Source of the DNA: Hydractinia symbiolongicarpus
Lineage: Eukaryota > Cnidaria > Hydrozoa > Anthoathecata > Hydractiniidae
Reading direction: 5' to 3'
Assembly: GCF_029227915.1 (NCBI RefSeq)
Contig: NC_079875.1
Location: 39,763,201 to 39,827,200 of the forward strand
Length of the DNA stretch: 64,000 nt
The translations under genes were made by a program, and so were the position numbers. This document shows, piece by piece, positions 51,848 through 64,000 of this stretch. Under the pieces are notes generated by a model that was given only the letters and a program-made list of their open reading frames with translations, ran no database searches and was not told the origin of the DNA. Positions within the stretch are counted from its first letter, which is position 1; every line of letters begins with the position of its first letter.

Positions 51848-54467
51848 GGGCTCTATTGTAGCGCTTCATTTAGAAATTATGATAAAAAAGTCATTTTTTT
51901 ATTGTAGAACCAATCCTAGCCGTTATCGCGCGCTGAAGAAATAGCGACAATTTCAAAAACTACATTTTATTGACTTTCTAACGGTGTCAGTCCGTTTGAG
52001 TTACAACGGTTAGGTCACATATTTGTACCAACATGTATTTAGCGATATTTTTCTGATATTACTAGGTTGCATCGCTTTTAACAATGAAACGATTGACTGT
52101 GGGACTTAATTGAGCTAACTTTGGACTGTGACCTGATAAATGTGATAAATAAGACAATTGGACTCCAAGAAATAACATTCTTGTTATTTTGACGTGGTTG
52201 TCGGAATTCAGCGATTACACTGGGCACCGTGGTAGCGCTTCATTTAAAAATTAAGCTAAAAAAAGTCATTTTTTTACTGTGGGACCTATCCTAGCCGTTA
52301 GCGCGCGTTGAAGAAAAAGCGACAGTTTCAAAAACTACATTTCATTGACTTTCTAACGGTGTCAGTCCGTTTGAGTTACAACGGTTGGGTCACATATTTG
52401 TATCAACATGTATTTAGCGATATTTTTTTGATATTACTAGGTTGCATCGCTTTTAACAATGAAACGTTGACTGTGAGACTTTATTGATCTAACTTTGGAC
52501 TGTGACCTGATAAATGTGATAAAGGAGACAAGTGGACTACAAGAAATAACATTCTTCTGAATTTGACGTGATTGCCGGAACTCAGCGATTACACTGCACT
52601 ATGTGGTAGCGCTTCATTTAAGAATTAAGACAAAAAAGTCATTTTTTTATTGTGGGACCAATCCTAGCCGTTATCGCGCGCTGAAGAAATAGCGACAATT
52701 TCAAAAACTACATTTTATTGACTTTCTAACGGTGTCAGTCCGTTTGAGTTACAACGGTTGGGTCACATATTCGTACCAACATGTATTTAGCGATATTTTT
52801 CTGATATTACTAGGTTGCATCGCTTTTAACAATGAAACGATTGACTGTGGGACTTAATTGAGCTAACTTTGGACTGTGACCTGATAAATGTGATAAATAA
52901 GACAATTGGACTCCAAGAAATAACATTCTTGTTATTTTGACGTGGTTGTCGGAATTCAGCGATTACACTGGGCTCTATTGTAGCGCTTCATTTAGAAATT
53001 ATGATAAAAAAAGTCATTTTTTTATTGTAGAACCAATCCTAGCCGTTATCGCGCGCTGAAGAAATAGCGACAATTTCAAAAACTACATTTTATTGACTTT
53101 CTAACGGTGTCAGTCCGTTTGAGTTACAACGGTTGGGTCACATATTTGTACCAACATGTATTTAGCGATATTTTTCTGATATTACTAGGTTGCATCGCTT
53201 TTAACAATGAAACGATTGACTGTGGGACTTAATTGAGCTAACTTTGGACTGTGACCTGATAAATGTGATAAATAAGACAATTGGACTCCAAGAAATAACA
53301 TTCTTGTTATTTTGACGTGGTTGTCGGAATTCAGCGATTACACTGGGCACCGTGGTAGCGCTTCATTTAAAAATTAAGCTAAAAAAAGTCATTTTTTTAC
53401 TGTGGGACCTATCCTAGCCGTTAGCACGCGTTGAAGAAAAAGCGACAGTTTCAAAAACTACATTTCATTGACTTTCTAACGGTGTCAGTCCGTTTGAGTT
53501 ACAACGGTTGGGTCACATATTTGTACCAACATGTATTTAGCGATATTTTTTTGATATTACTAGGTTGCATCGCTTTTAACAATGAAACGTTGACTGTGAG
53601 ACTTTATTGATCTAACTTTGGACTGTGACCTGATAAATGTGATAAAGGAGACAATTGGACTCCAAGAAAAAACATTCTTCTTAATTTGACATGATTGCCG
53701 AAACTCAGCGATTACACTGGGCTCTATTGTAGCGCTTCATTTAGAAATTATGATATAAAAAGTCATTTTTTTATTGTGGGACCAATCCTAGCCGTTATCA
53801 CGCGCTGAAGAAATAGCGACAATTTCAAAAACTACATTTTATTGACTTTCTAACGGTGTCAGTCCGTTTGAGTTACAACGGTTGGGTCACATATTCGTAC
53901 CAACATGTATTTAGCGATATTTTTCTGATATTACTAGGTTGCATCGCTTTTAACAATGAAACGATTGACTGTGGGACTTAATTAAGCTAACTTTGGACTG
54001 TGACCTGATAAATGTGATAAATAAGACAATTGGACTCCAAGAAATAACATTCTTGTTATTTTGACGTGGTTGTCGGAATTCAGCGATTACACTGGGCACC
54101 GTGGTAGCGCTTCATTTAAAAATTAAGCTAAAAAAAGTCATTTTTTTACTGTGGGACCTATCCTAGCCGTTAGCGCGCGTTGAAGAAAAAGGGACAGTTT
54201 CAAAAACTACATTTCATTGACTTTCTAACGGTGTCAGTCCGTTTGAGTTACAACGGTTGGGTCACATATTCGTATCAACATGTATTTAGCGATATTTTTT
54301 TGATATTACTAGGTTGCATCGCTTTTAACAATGAAACGTTGACTGTGGGACTTAATTGAACTAACTTTGGACTGTGACCTGATAAATGTGATAAATGAGA
54401 CAATTGGACTCCAAGGAAAAACATTCTTCTTAATTTGACATGATTGCCGAAACTCAGCGATTACACT
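51848..54467 (+). repeat. Interleaved dimer/trimer region (M140-M146)
   Basis: Starts: 51848, 52222, 52596, 52970, 53345, 53719, 54094. M140, M143 and M145 share GGGCTCTATTGTAGCGC with TTTAGAAATTATGAT. M141, M144 and M146 share GGGCACCGTGGTAGCG. Five monomer ends carry GTTATTTTGACGTGGTTGTC and GGAATTCAGCG, which creates an EcoRI site (GAATTC) not seen in the monomers of the other regions. M142 is the odd unit (ACTGCACTATGTGG). Confidence 0.88.
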
Positions 54468-55214
54468 GGGCTCTGTTGTAGCGCTTCATTTAGAAATTAT
54501 GATAAAAAAGTCATTTTTTTATTGTGGGACCAATCCTAGCCATTATAGCGCGCTGAGGAAATAGCGACAGTTTCAAAAACTACATTTCATTGACTTTCTA
54601 ACGGTGTCAGTCCGTTTGAGTTTCAACGGTTGTGTCACATATTCGTACCAACATGTATTTAGCAATATTTTTTTGATATTACTAGGTTTCATCGCTTTTA
54701 ACAACGAAACGTTGACTGTGGGACTTAATTGAACTAACTTTAGACTGTGACCTGATAAATGTGATAAATGAGACAATTGGACTCCAAGGAAAAACATTCT
54801 TCTTAATTTGACATGATTGCCGAAACTCAGCGATTACACTGGGCTCTGTTGTAGCGCTTCATTTAGAAATTATGATAAAAAAAGTCATTTTTTTATTGTG
54901 GGACCAATCCTAGCCATTATAGCGCGCTGAGGAAATAGCGACAATTTCAAAAACTACATTTCATTGACTTTCTAACGGTGTCAGTCCGTTTGAGTTTCAA
55001 CGGTTGTGTCACATATTCGTACCAACATGTATTTAGCAATATTTTTTTGATATTACTAGGTTTTATCGCTTTTAACAACGAAACGTTGACTGTGGGACTT
55101 AATTGAACTAACTTTAGACTGTGACCTGATAAATGTGATAAATGAGACAATTGGACTCCAAGAAATAACATTTTTCTTAATTTGACGTAATTGCCGGAAC
55201 TCAGCGATTACACT
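54468..55214 (+). repeat. Two adjacent near-identical monomers (M147-M148)
   Basis: Starts 54468 and 54841. Shared private variants are GGGCTCTGTTGTAGCGC, TTTAGCAATATTTT, AACAACGAAACG and TTTAGACTG. The few differences include GTTTCATCGC against GTTTTATCGC and one base in the A-run. This looks like the most recent single-monomer duplication in the window. Confidence 0.85.
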
Positions 55215-58200
55215 GGGCACTGTGGAAGCGCTTCATTTAAAAATTAAGCTAAAAAAGTCATTTTTTTACTGTGGGACCTATCCTAGCCGTTAGCGCGCGT
55301 TGAAGAAAAAGCGACAGTTTCAAAAACTACATTTCATTGACTTTCTAACGGTGTCAGTCCGTTTGAGTTACAACGGTTGGGTCACATATTCGTACCAACA
55401 TGTATTTAGCGATATTTTTCTGATATTACTAGGTTGCATCGCTTTTAACTATGAAACGATTGACTGTGGGACTTAATTGAGCTAATCTTGGACTGTCACC
55501 TGATAAATGTGATAAAGGAGACAATTGGAGTCCAATAAAAAACATTCTTCTTAATTTGACATGATTGCCGAAACTCAGCGATTACACTGGGCTCTGTGAT
55601 AGCGCTTCATTTAGAAATTATGATAAAAAAAGTCATTTTTTTATTGTGGGACCAATCCTAGCAATTATCGCGCGCTGAGGAAATAGCGACAGTTTCAAAA
55701 ACTACATTTCATTGACTTTCTAACGGTTTCAGTCTGTTTGAGTTACAACGGTTGTGTCACATATTCGTACCAACATGTATTTAGCGATATTTTTTTGATA
55801 TTACTAGGTTGCATTGCTTTTAACAATGAAACGTTGACTGTGGGACATAATTGGACTAACTTTGGACTGTAACCTGATAAATGTGATAAATGAGACAATT
55901 GGACTCCAAGAAATAACATTCTTGTTAATTTAACGTGATTGCCGGAACTCAGCGATTACACTGGGCACTGTGGTAGCGCTTCATTTAAAAATTAAGATAA
56001 AAAAAGTCATTTTTTTATTGTGGGAAAAATTCTAGCCGTTATTGCGCGCTGAGGAAATAGCGACAGTTTCAAGAACTACATTTCATTGACTTTCTAATGG
56101 TGACAGTCCGTTTCAGTTACAATGATTTGGTCACATATTCCTACCAACATGTATTTAGCGATATTTTTTTGATATTACCAGGTTGCATCGCTTTTAACAA
56201 TGAAACGTTGACTGTGAGACTTTATTGAACTAACTTTGGACTGTGACCTGAAAAATGTGATAAATGAGACAATTGGACTACAAGAAATAACATTCTTCTT
56301 AATTTGACATGATTGCCGAAACTCAGCGATTACACTGGGCTCTGTGGTAGTGCTTCATTTAGAAATTATGATAAAAAAAGTCATTTTTTTATTGTGGGAC
56401 AAATCCTAGCCATTATAGCGCGCTGAGGAAATAGCGACAGTTTCAAAAACTACATTTCATTGACTTTCTAACGGTGTCAGTCCGTTTGAGTTTCAACGGT
56501 TGTGTCACATATTTGTACCAACCTGTATTTAGCGATATTTTTTTGATATTACTAGGTTTCATCGCTTTTAACAATGAAACGTTGACTGTGGGACTTAATT
56601 GAACTAACTTTGGACTGTGACCTGATAAATGTGATAAATGAGACAATTGGACTCCAAGAAATAACATTCGTCTTAATTTGACGTGATTGCCGGAACTTAG
56701 CGATTACACTGGGCTCTGTGGTAGCGCTTCATTTAAGAATTAAGATAAAAAGTCATTTTTTTATTGTGGGACCAATCCTAGCAATGATCTCGCGCTGAAG
56801 AAATAGCAACAGTTTCAAAAACTACATTTCATTGACTTTCTAACGGTGTCAGTTCGTTTGAGTTACAACGGTTGGGTCACATATTCGTACCAACATGTAT
56901 TTAGCGATATTTTTTTGATATTACTAGGTTGCATCGCTTTTAACAATGAAACGTTGACTGTGGGACTTAATTGAACTAACTTTGGACTGTGGCCTGATAA
57001 ATGTAAAAAATGAGACAATTGGACTCCAAGAAATAACATTCTTCTTAATTTGACGTGATTGCCGGAACTCAGCGATTACACTGGGCTCTGTGGTAGCGCT
57101 TCATTTAGGAATTAAGATAAGAAAGTCATTTTTTTAATGTGGGACCAATCCTAGCCGTTATCGCGCGCTGAAGAAATAGCGACAGTTTCGAAAACTACAC
57201 TTCATTGTCTTTTTAACGGTGGCAGTCCGTTTGAGTTACAACGGTTGGGTAACATATTCGTACCAACATGTATTTAGCGATATTTTTCTGATATTGCTAG
57301 GTTGCATCGCTTTTAACAATGATACGATTGACTGTGGGACTTAATTGAGCTAACGTTGAACTGTGACCTGATAAATGTGATAAATGAGACAATTGGACTC
57401 CAAGAAATAACATTCTTGTTAATTTGACGTGATTGCTGGAACTCAGCGATTACACTGGGCACTGTGGTAGCGCTTCATTTAAAAATTAAGCTAAAAAAAG
57501 TCATTTTTTACTGTGGTACCCATCCTAGCCGTTAGCGCGCGTTGAAGAAAAAGCGACAGTTTCAAAAATTACATTTCATTGACTTTCTAACGGTGTCAGT
57601 CCGTTTGAGTTACAACGGTTGGGTCACATATTCGTACCAACATGTATTTAGCGATATTTTTCTGATATTACTAGGTTGCATCGCTTTTAACTATGAAACG
57701 ATTGACTGTGGGACTTAATTGAGCTAATCTTGGACTGTCACCTGATAAATGTGATAATGGAGACAATTGCACTCCAAGAAAAAACATTCTTCTTAATTTG
57801 ACATGATTGCCGAAACTCAGCGATTACACTGGGCTCTGTTGTAGCGCTTCATTTAGAAATTATGATAAAAAAAGTCATATTTTTATTGTGGGACCAATCC
57901 TAGCCATTATAGCGCGCTGAGGAAATAGCGACAGTTTCAAAAACTACATTTCATTGACCTTCTAACGGTGTCAGTCCGTTTGAGTTTCAACGGTTGTGTC
58001 ACATATTCGTACCAACATGTATTTAGCGATATTTTTTTGATATTACTAGGTTTCATCGCTTTTAACAATGAAAGTTGACTGTGGGACTTAATTGAACTAA
58101 CTTTAGACTGTGACCTGATAAATGTGATAAATGAGACAATTGGACTCCAAGAAATAACATTCTTCTTAATTTGACGTGATTGCCGGAAATTAGCGATTAC

Positions 58201-58575
58201 ACTGGGCTCCGTGGTAGCGCTTCATTTAAGAATTAAGATAAAAAGTCATTTTTTTATTGTGGGACCAATCCTAGCCATTATCGCCCGCTGAGGAAATAGC
58301 GACAGTTTTAAAAACTACATTTCATTGGCTTTCTAACGGTGTCAGTCCGTTTGAGTTACAACGGTTGGATCACATATTCGTACCAACATGTATTTAGCGA
58401 TATTTTTCTGAAATTACTAGGTTGCATTGCTTTTAACAATAAAACGTTGACTGTGGGACTTAATTGAACTAACTTTGGACTGTGACCTGATAAATGTGGT
58501 AAATGAGACAATTGGACTCCAAGAAATAACATTCTTGTTAATTTGACGTGATTGCCGGATCTCAGCGATTACACT
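55215..58575 (+). repeat. 3361-bp 9-monomer higher-order repeat, copy 1 (M149-M157)
   Basis: Starts: 55215, 55589, 55963, 56337, 56711, 57083, 57457, 57831, 58204. Repeated in direct tandem at 58576. Private variants follow in order: CTGTGGAAGCGC, AGTCCAATAAAAAAC, GGACATAATTGGAC, GTGGGAAAAATTC with AATGGTGACAG, CCAACCTGTATTTAG, AGCAATGATCTCGC, AATGTAAAAAATGAG, CTTCATTGTCTTTTTAACGG, GGTACCCATCC, GTCATATTTTTATTG, AATGAAAGTTGAC, TCTGAAATTACTAGG. The only difference I found is at 58285 (C here, G at 61646). Such identity over 3.4 kb implies very recent duplication or ongoing conversion. Confidence 0.95.
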
Positions 58576-61500
58576 GGGCACTGTGGAAGCGCTTCATTTA
58601 AAAATTAAGCTAAAAAAGTCATTTTTTTACTGTGGGACCTATCCTAGCCGTTAGCGCGCGTTGAAGAAAAAGCGACAGTTTCAAAAACTACATTTCATTG
58701 ACTTTCTAACGGTGTCAGTCCGTTTGAGTTACAACGGTTGGGTCACATATTCGTACCAACATGTATTTAGCGATATTTTTCTGATATTACTAGGTTGCAT
58801 CGCTTTTAACTATGAAACGATTGACTGTGGGACTTAATTGAGCTAATCTTGGACTGTCACCTGATAAATGTGATAAAGGAGACAATTGGAGTCCAATAAA
58901 AAACATTCTTCTTAATTTGACATGATTGCCGAAACTCAGCGATTACACTGGGCTCTGTGATAGCGCTTCATTTAGAAATTATGATAAAAAAAGTCATTTT
59001 TTTATTGTGGGACCAATCCTAGCAATTATCGCGCGCTGAGGAAATAGCGACAGTTTCAAAAACTACATTTCATTGACTTTCTAACGGTTTCAGTCTGTTT
59101 GAGTTACAACGGTTGTGTCACATATTCGTACCAACATGTATTTAGCGATATTTTTTTGATATTACTAGGTTGCATTGCTTTTAACAATGAAACGTTGACT
59201 GTGGGACATAATTGGACTAACTTTGGACTGTAACCTGATAAATGTGATAAATGAGACAATTGGACTCCAAGAAATAACATTCTTGTTAATTTAACGTGAT
59301 TGCCGGAACTCAGCGATTACACTGGGCACTGTGGTAGCGCTTCATTTAAAAATTAAGATAAAAAAAGTCATTTTTTTATTGTGGGAAAAATTCTAGCCGT
59401 TATTGCGCGCTGAGGAAATAGCGACAGTTTCAAGAACTACATTTCATTGACTTTCTAATGGTGACAGTCCGTTTCAGTTACAATGATTTGGTCACATATT
59501 CCTACCAACATGTATTTAGCGATATTTTTTTGATATTACCAGGTTGCATCGCTTTTAACAATGAAACGTTGACTGTGAGACTTTATTGAACTAACTTTGG
59601 ACTGTGACCTGAAAAATGTGATAAATGAGACAATTGGACTACAAGAAATAACATTCTTCTTAATTTGACATGATTGCCGAAACTCAGCGATTACACTGGG
59701 CTCTGTGGTAGTGCTTCATTTAGAAATTATGATAAAAAAAGTCATTTTTTTATTGTGGGACAAATCCTAGCCATTATAGCGCGCTGAGGAAATAGCGACA
59801 GTTTCAAAAACTACATTTCATTGACTTTCTAACGGTGTCAGTCCGTTTGAGTTTCAACGGTTGTGTCACATATTTGTACCAACCTGTATTTAGCGATATT
59901 TTTTTGATATTACTAGGTTTCATCGCTTTTAACAATGAAACGTTGACTGTGGGACTTAATTGAACTAACTTTGGACTGTGACCTGATAAATGTGATAAAT
60001 GAGACAATTGGACTCCAAGAAATAACATTCGTCTTAATTTGACGTGATTGCCGGAACTTAGCGATTACACTGGGCTCTGTGGTAGCGCTTCATTTAAGAA
60101 TTAAGATAAAAAGTCATTTTTTTATTGTGGGACCAATCCTAGCAATGATCTCGCGCTGAAGAAATAGCAACAGTTTCAAAAACTACATTTCATTGACTTT
60201 CTAACGGTGTCAGTTCGTTTGAGTTACAACGGTTGGGTCACATATTCGTACCAACATGTATTTAGCGATATTTTTTTGATATTACTAGGTTGCATCGCTT
60301 TTAACAATGAAACGTTGACTGTGGGACTTAATTGAACTAACTTTGGACTGTGGCCTGATAAATGTAAAAAATGAGACAATTGGACTCCAAGAAATAACAT
60401 TCTTCTTAATTTGACGTGATTGCCGGAACTCAGCGATTACACTGGGCTCTGTGGTAGCGCTTCATTTAGGAATTAAGATAAGAAAGTCATTTTTTTAATG
60501 TGGGACCAATCCTAGCCGTTATCGCGCGCTGAAGAAATAGCGACAGTTTCGAAAACTACACTTCATTGTCTTTTTAACGGTGGCAGTCCGTTTGAGTTAC
60601 AACGGTTGGGTAACATATTCGTACCAACATGTATTTAGCGATATTTTTCTGATATTGCTAGGTTGCATCGCTTTTAACAATGATACGATTGACTGTGGGA
60701 CTTAATTGAGCTAACGTTGAACTGTGACCTGATAAATGTGATAAATGAGACAATTGGACTCCAAGAAATAACATTCTTGTTAATTTGACGTGATTGCTGG
60801 AACTCAGCGATTACACTGGGCACTGTGGTAGCGCTTCATTTAAAAATTAAGCTAAAAAAAGTCATTTTTTACTGTGGTACCCATCCTAGCCGTTAGCGCG
60901 CGTTGAAGAAAAAGCGACAGTTTCAAAAATTACATTTCATTGACTTTCTAACGGTGTCAGTCCGTTTGAGTTACAACGGTTGGGTCACATATTCGTACCA
61001 ACATGTATTTAGCGATATTTTTCTGATATTACTAGGTTGCATCGCTTTTAACTATGAAACGATTGACTGTGGGACTTAATTGAGCTAATCTTGGACTGTC
61101 ACCTGATAAATGTGATAATGGAGACAATTGCACTCCAAGAAAAAACATTCTTCTTAATTTGACATGATTGCCGAAACTCAGCGATTACACTGGGCTCTGT
61201 TGTAGCGCTTCATTTAGAAATTATGATAAAAAAAGTCATATTTTTATTGTGGGACCAATCCTAGCCATTATAGCGCGCTGAGGAAATAGCGACAGTTTCA
61301 AAAACTACATTTCATTGACCTTCTAACGGTGTCAGTCCGTTTGAGTTTCAACGGTTGTGTCACATATTCGTACCAACATGTATTTAGCGATATTTTTTTG
61401 ATATTACTAGGTTTCATCGCTTTTAACAATGAAAGTTGACTGTGGGACTTAATTGAACTAACTTTAGACTGTGACCTGATAAATGTGATAAATGAGACAA

Positions 61501-61936
61501 TTGGACTCCAAGAAATAACATTCTTCTTAATTTGACGTGATTGCCGGAAATTAGCGATTACACTGGGCTCCGTGGTAGCGCTTCATTTAAGAATTAAGAT
61601 AAAAAGTCATTTTTTTATTGTGGGACCAATCCTAGCCATTATCGCGCGCTGAGGAAATAGCGACAGTTTTAAAAACTACATTTCATTGGCTTTCTAACGG
61701 TGTCAGTCCGTTTGAGTTACAACGGTTGGATCACATATTCGTACCAACATGTATTTAGCGATATTTTTCTGAAATTACTAGGTTGCATTGCTTTTAACAA
61801 TAAAACGTTGACTGTGGGACTTAATTGAACTAACTTTGGACTGTGACCTGATAAATGTGGTAAATGAGACAATTGGACTCCAAGAAATAACATTCTTGTT
61901 AATTTGACGTGATTGCCGGATCTCAGCGATTACACT
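58576..61936 (+). repeat. 3361-bp 9-monomer higher-order repeat, copy 2 (M158-M166)
   Basis: Starts: 58576, 58950, 59324, 59698, 60072, 60444, 60818, 61192, 61565. Abuts copy 1 and matches it until about 61946, where this array reads CTGTGGTAGCGC against CTGTGGAAGCGC at 58585. The match extends a few bases left of the monomer boundary on both copies. Confidence 0.95.
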
Positions 61937-64000
61937 GGGCACTGTGGTAGCGCTTTATTTAAAAATTAAGATAAAAAAAGTCATTTTTTTATTCTGGGAC
62001 CAATCCTAGCCGTTATCGCGCGCTGAAGAAATAGCGACAATTTCAAAAACTACAGTTCATTGGCTTTCTAACGGTGTCAGTCCGTTTGAGTTACAACGGT
62101 TGGGTCACATATTCGTACCAACATGTATTTAGCGATATTTTTCTGATATTACTAGGTTGCATCGCTTTTAACAATGAAACGATTGACTGTGGGACTTAAT
62201 TGAGCTAACTTTGGACTGTGACCTGATAAATGTGATAAATAAGACAATTGGACTCCAAGAAAAAACATTCTTCTTAATTTGACATGATTGCCGAAACTCA
62301 GCGATTACACTGGGCTCTGTGGTAGCGCTTCATTTAGAAAATATGATAAAAAAAGTCATTTTTTTATTGTGGAACCAATCCTAGCCATTATAGCGCGCTG
62401 AGGAAATAGCGACAGTTTCAAAAACTACATTTCATTGACTTTCTAACGGTGTCAGTCCGTTTGAGGTTCAACGGTTGTGTCACATATTCGTACCAACATG
62501 TATTTAGCGATATTTTTTTGATATTACTAGGTTTCATCGCTTTTAACAATGAAACATTGACTGTGGGACTTGATTGAACTAACTTTGGACTGTGACCTGA
62601 TAAATGTGATAAATGAGACAATTGGACTCCAAGAAATAACATTCTTCTTAATTTGACGTGATTGCCGGAACTTAGCGATTACACTGGGCTCTGTGGTAGC
62701 GCTTCATTTAAGAATTAAGATAAAAAGTCATTTTTTTATTGTGGGACCAATGCTAGCAATGATCTCGCGCTGAAGAAATAGCGACAGTTTCCAAAACTAC
62801 ATTTCATTGACTTTCTAACGGTGTCAGTTCGTTTGAGTTACAACGGTTGGGTCACATATTCGTACCAACATGTATTTAGCGATATTTTTTTGATATTACT
62901 AGGTTGCATCGCTTTTAACAATGAAACGTTGACTGTGGGACTTAATTGAACCAACTTTGGACTGTGACCTGATAAATGAGATAAAGGAGAAAATTGGACT
63001 CCAAGAAATAACATTCTTCTTAATTTGACATGATTGCCGAAACTCAGCGATTACACTGGGCTCTGTTGTAGCGCTTCATTTAGAAATTATGATAAAAAAG
63101 TCATTTTTTTAATGTGGGACCAATCCTAGCCGTTATCGCGCGCTGAAGATATAGCGACAGTTTCAAAAACTACACTTCATTGTCTTTTTAACGGTGGCAG
63201 TCCGTTTGAATTACAACGGTTGGGTAACATATTCGTACCAACATGTATTTAGCGATATTTTTCTGATATTGCTAGGTTGCATCGCTTTTAACAATGAAAC
63301 GATTGACTGTGGGACTTAATTGAGCTAACTTTGAACTGTGACCTGATAAATGTGATAAATGAGACAATTGGACTCCAAGAAATAACATTCTTGTTAATTT
63401 GACGTGATTGCCGGAACTCAGCGATTACACTGGGCACTGTGGTAGCGCTTCATTTAAAAATTAAGCTAAAAAAAGTCATTTTTTACTGTGGGACCCATCC
63501 TAGCCGTTAGCGCGCGTTGAAGAAAAAGCGACAGTTTCAAAAACTACATTTCATTGACTTTCTAACGGTGTCAGTCCGTTTGAGTTACAACGGTTGGGTC
63601 ACATATTCGTACCAACATGTATTTAGCGATATTTTTCTGATATTACTAGGTTTCATCGCTTTTAACAATGAAAGTTGACTGTGGGACTTAATTGAACTAA
63701 CTTTAGACTGTGACCTGATAAATGTGATAAATGAGACAATTGGACTCCAAGAAATAACATTCTTCTTAATTTGACGTGATTGCCGGAACTTAGCGATTAC
63801 ACTGGGCTCCGTGGTAGCGCTTCATTTAAGAATTAAGATAAAAAGTCATTTTTTTATTGTGGGACCAATCCTAGCCATTATCGCGCGCTGAGGAAATAGC
63901 GACAGTTTTAAAAACTACATTTCATTGGCTTTCTAACGGTGTCAGTCCGTTTGAGTTACAACGGTTGGATCACATATTCGTACCAACATGTATTTAGCGA
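61937..64000 (+). repeat. Reshuffled partial third copy of the 9-monomer repeat, cut by the window end (M167-M172)
   Basis: Starts: 61937, 62312, 62686, 63058, 63432, 63804 (197 bp only). M169 matches M153/M162 (AGCAATGATCTCGC). M170 is chimeric: its head (GGGCTCTGTTGTAGCGC, TTAGAAATTATGAT) is like M156/M165, and it continues as M154/M163 (TTTTTTTAATGTGGG, CTTCATTGTCTTTTTAACGG). M171 is chimeric: head like M155/M164 (GGGACCCATCC), tail like M156/M165 (AATGAAAGTTGAC). M172 matches M157/M166 (GGGCTCCGTGG). The order is kept but monomers are skipped or fused. Confidence 0.88.

Larger units (their letters stand above)
1..64000 (+). repeat. Satellite DNA array, ~374-bp monomer, 171 complete copies plus one partial
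   Basis: Every 371-376 bp the sequence returns to the same start (GGGC A/T CTGTGGTAGCGCTTCA), a T-tract, a CGCGCGC core, a long conserved interior (ATTCGTACCAACATGTATTT, GATATTACTAGGTTGCATCG) and an end (GATTGCCGGAACTCAGCGAT). All copies are head-to-tail on the same strand, with no inverted unit and no insertion of foreign sequence that I could find. Mean spacing is about 374 bp once the two 300-bp monomers are set aside. The first base of the window happens to match the boundary I chose, so the phase is arbitrary. Long pure arrays of this kind are known from centromeric and heterochromatic regions of eukaryotes; that this is one is inference. I do not recognise the family. Confidence 0.98.

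Noticed and set aside
1-64000. Bacterial or phage content, CRISPR array, tRNA or rRNA genes, telomere repeats
   Set aside because: The 374-bp unit is far longer than CRISPR repeats and has no unique spacers; no tRNA cloverleaf, rRNA signature or telomeric motif was found anywhere.
1-64000. Inverted monomers or transposon insertions within the array
   Set aside because: Each of the 172 monomer starts was located in the same orientation at 371-376 bp spacing (or 300 bp for the two deletion units), leaving no room for an insertion.

Overview
The whole window is satellite DNA. From base 1 to base 64000 I read one uninterrupted head-to-tail tandem array of a monomer of about 374 bp, always in the same orientation. 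I placed the monomer boundaries by eye on the recurring GGGC(A/T)CTGTGGTAGCGCTTCA start. This gives 171 complete monomers (M1-M171) plus the first 197 bp of a 172nd. Complete monomers are 371-376 bp (mean about 374), except two related 300-bp deletion monomers (M4, M24). I see no unique sequence, transposon, tRNA, rRNA, CRISPR array or credible gene. The only open frames are 63-85 codons long, lie inside the repeat unit and recur with it, so I treat them as repeat shadows.

A 64-kb pure array of a few-hundred-bp monomer with nested higher-order repeats (HORs) suggests a eukaryotic centromeric, pericentromeric or heterochromatic region from a long-read assembly. I do not recognise the monomer and cannot name the organism. 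By hand count the first monomer is 37% GC, yet has about 16 CpGs against about 13 expected, so CpG is not depleted.

Layout: (1) 1-7406, a 20-monomer HOR, repeated almost perfectly at 7407-13537 before the copies diverge; it contains a 3-monomer internal duplication and the 300-bp monomer. (2) 13538-22289, mixed monomers with no long duplication found. (3) 22290-32012, alternation of two monomer types (A, starting GGCCGCTG; B, starting GGGCACTG), with trimer duplications of 1121 and 1124 bp. (4) 32013-38005, shuffled duplications at offsets of 3, 5 and 7 monomers. (5) 38006-42872, duplications at offsets of 6 and 8 monomers. (6) 42873-48855, a tetramer of about 1495 bp, with 7- and 8-monomer offsets. 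(7) 48856-51847, a 748-bp dimer. (8) 51848-54467, interleaved dimer and trimer repeats. (9) 54468-55214, two near-identical adjacent monomers. (10) 55215-61936, a 3361-bp 9-monomer block present twice with one difference seen. (11) 61937-64000, a reshuffled partial third copy with chimeric monomers.

No genes act together here. The biology is the array itself: local HOR formation, recent segmental amplification, chimeric monomers, a conserved interior beside a variable first quarter, and a CpG-rich palindrome in a subset of monomers.
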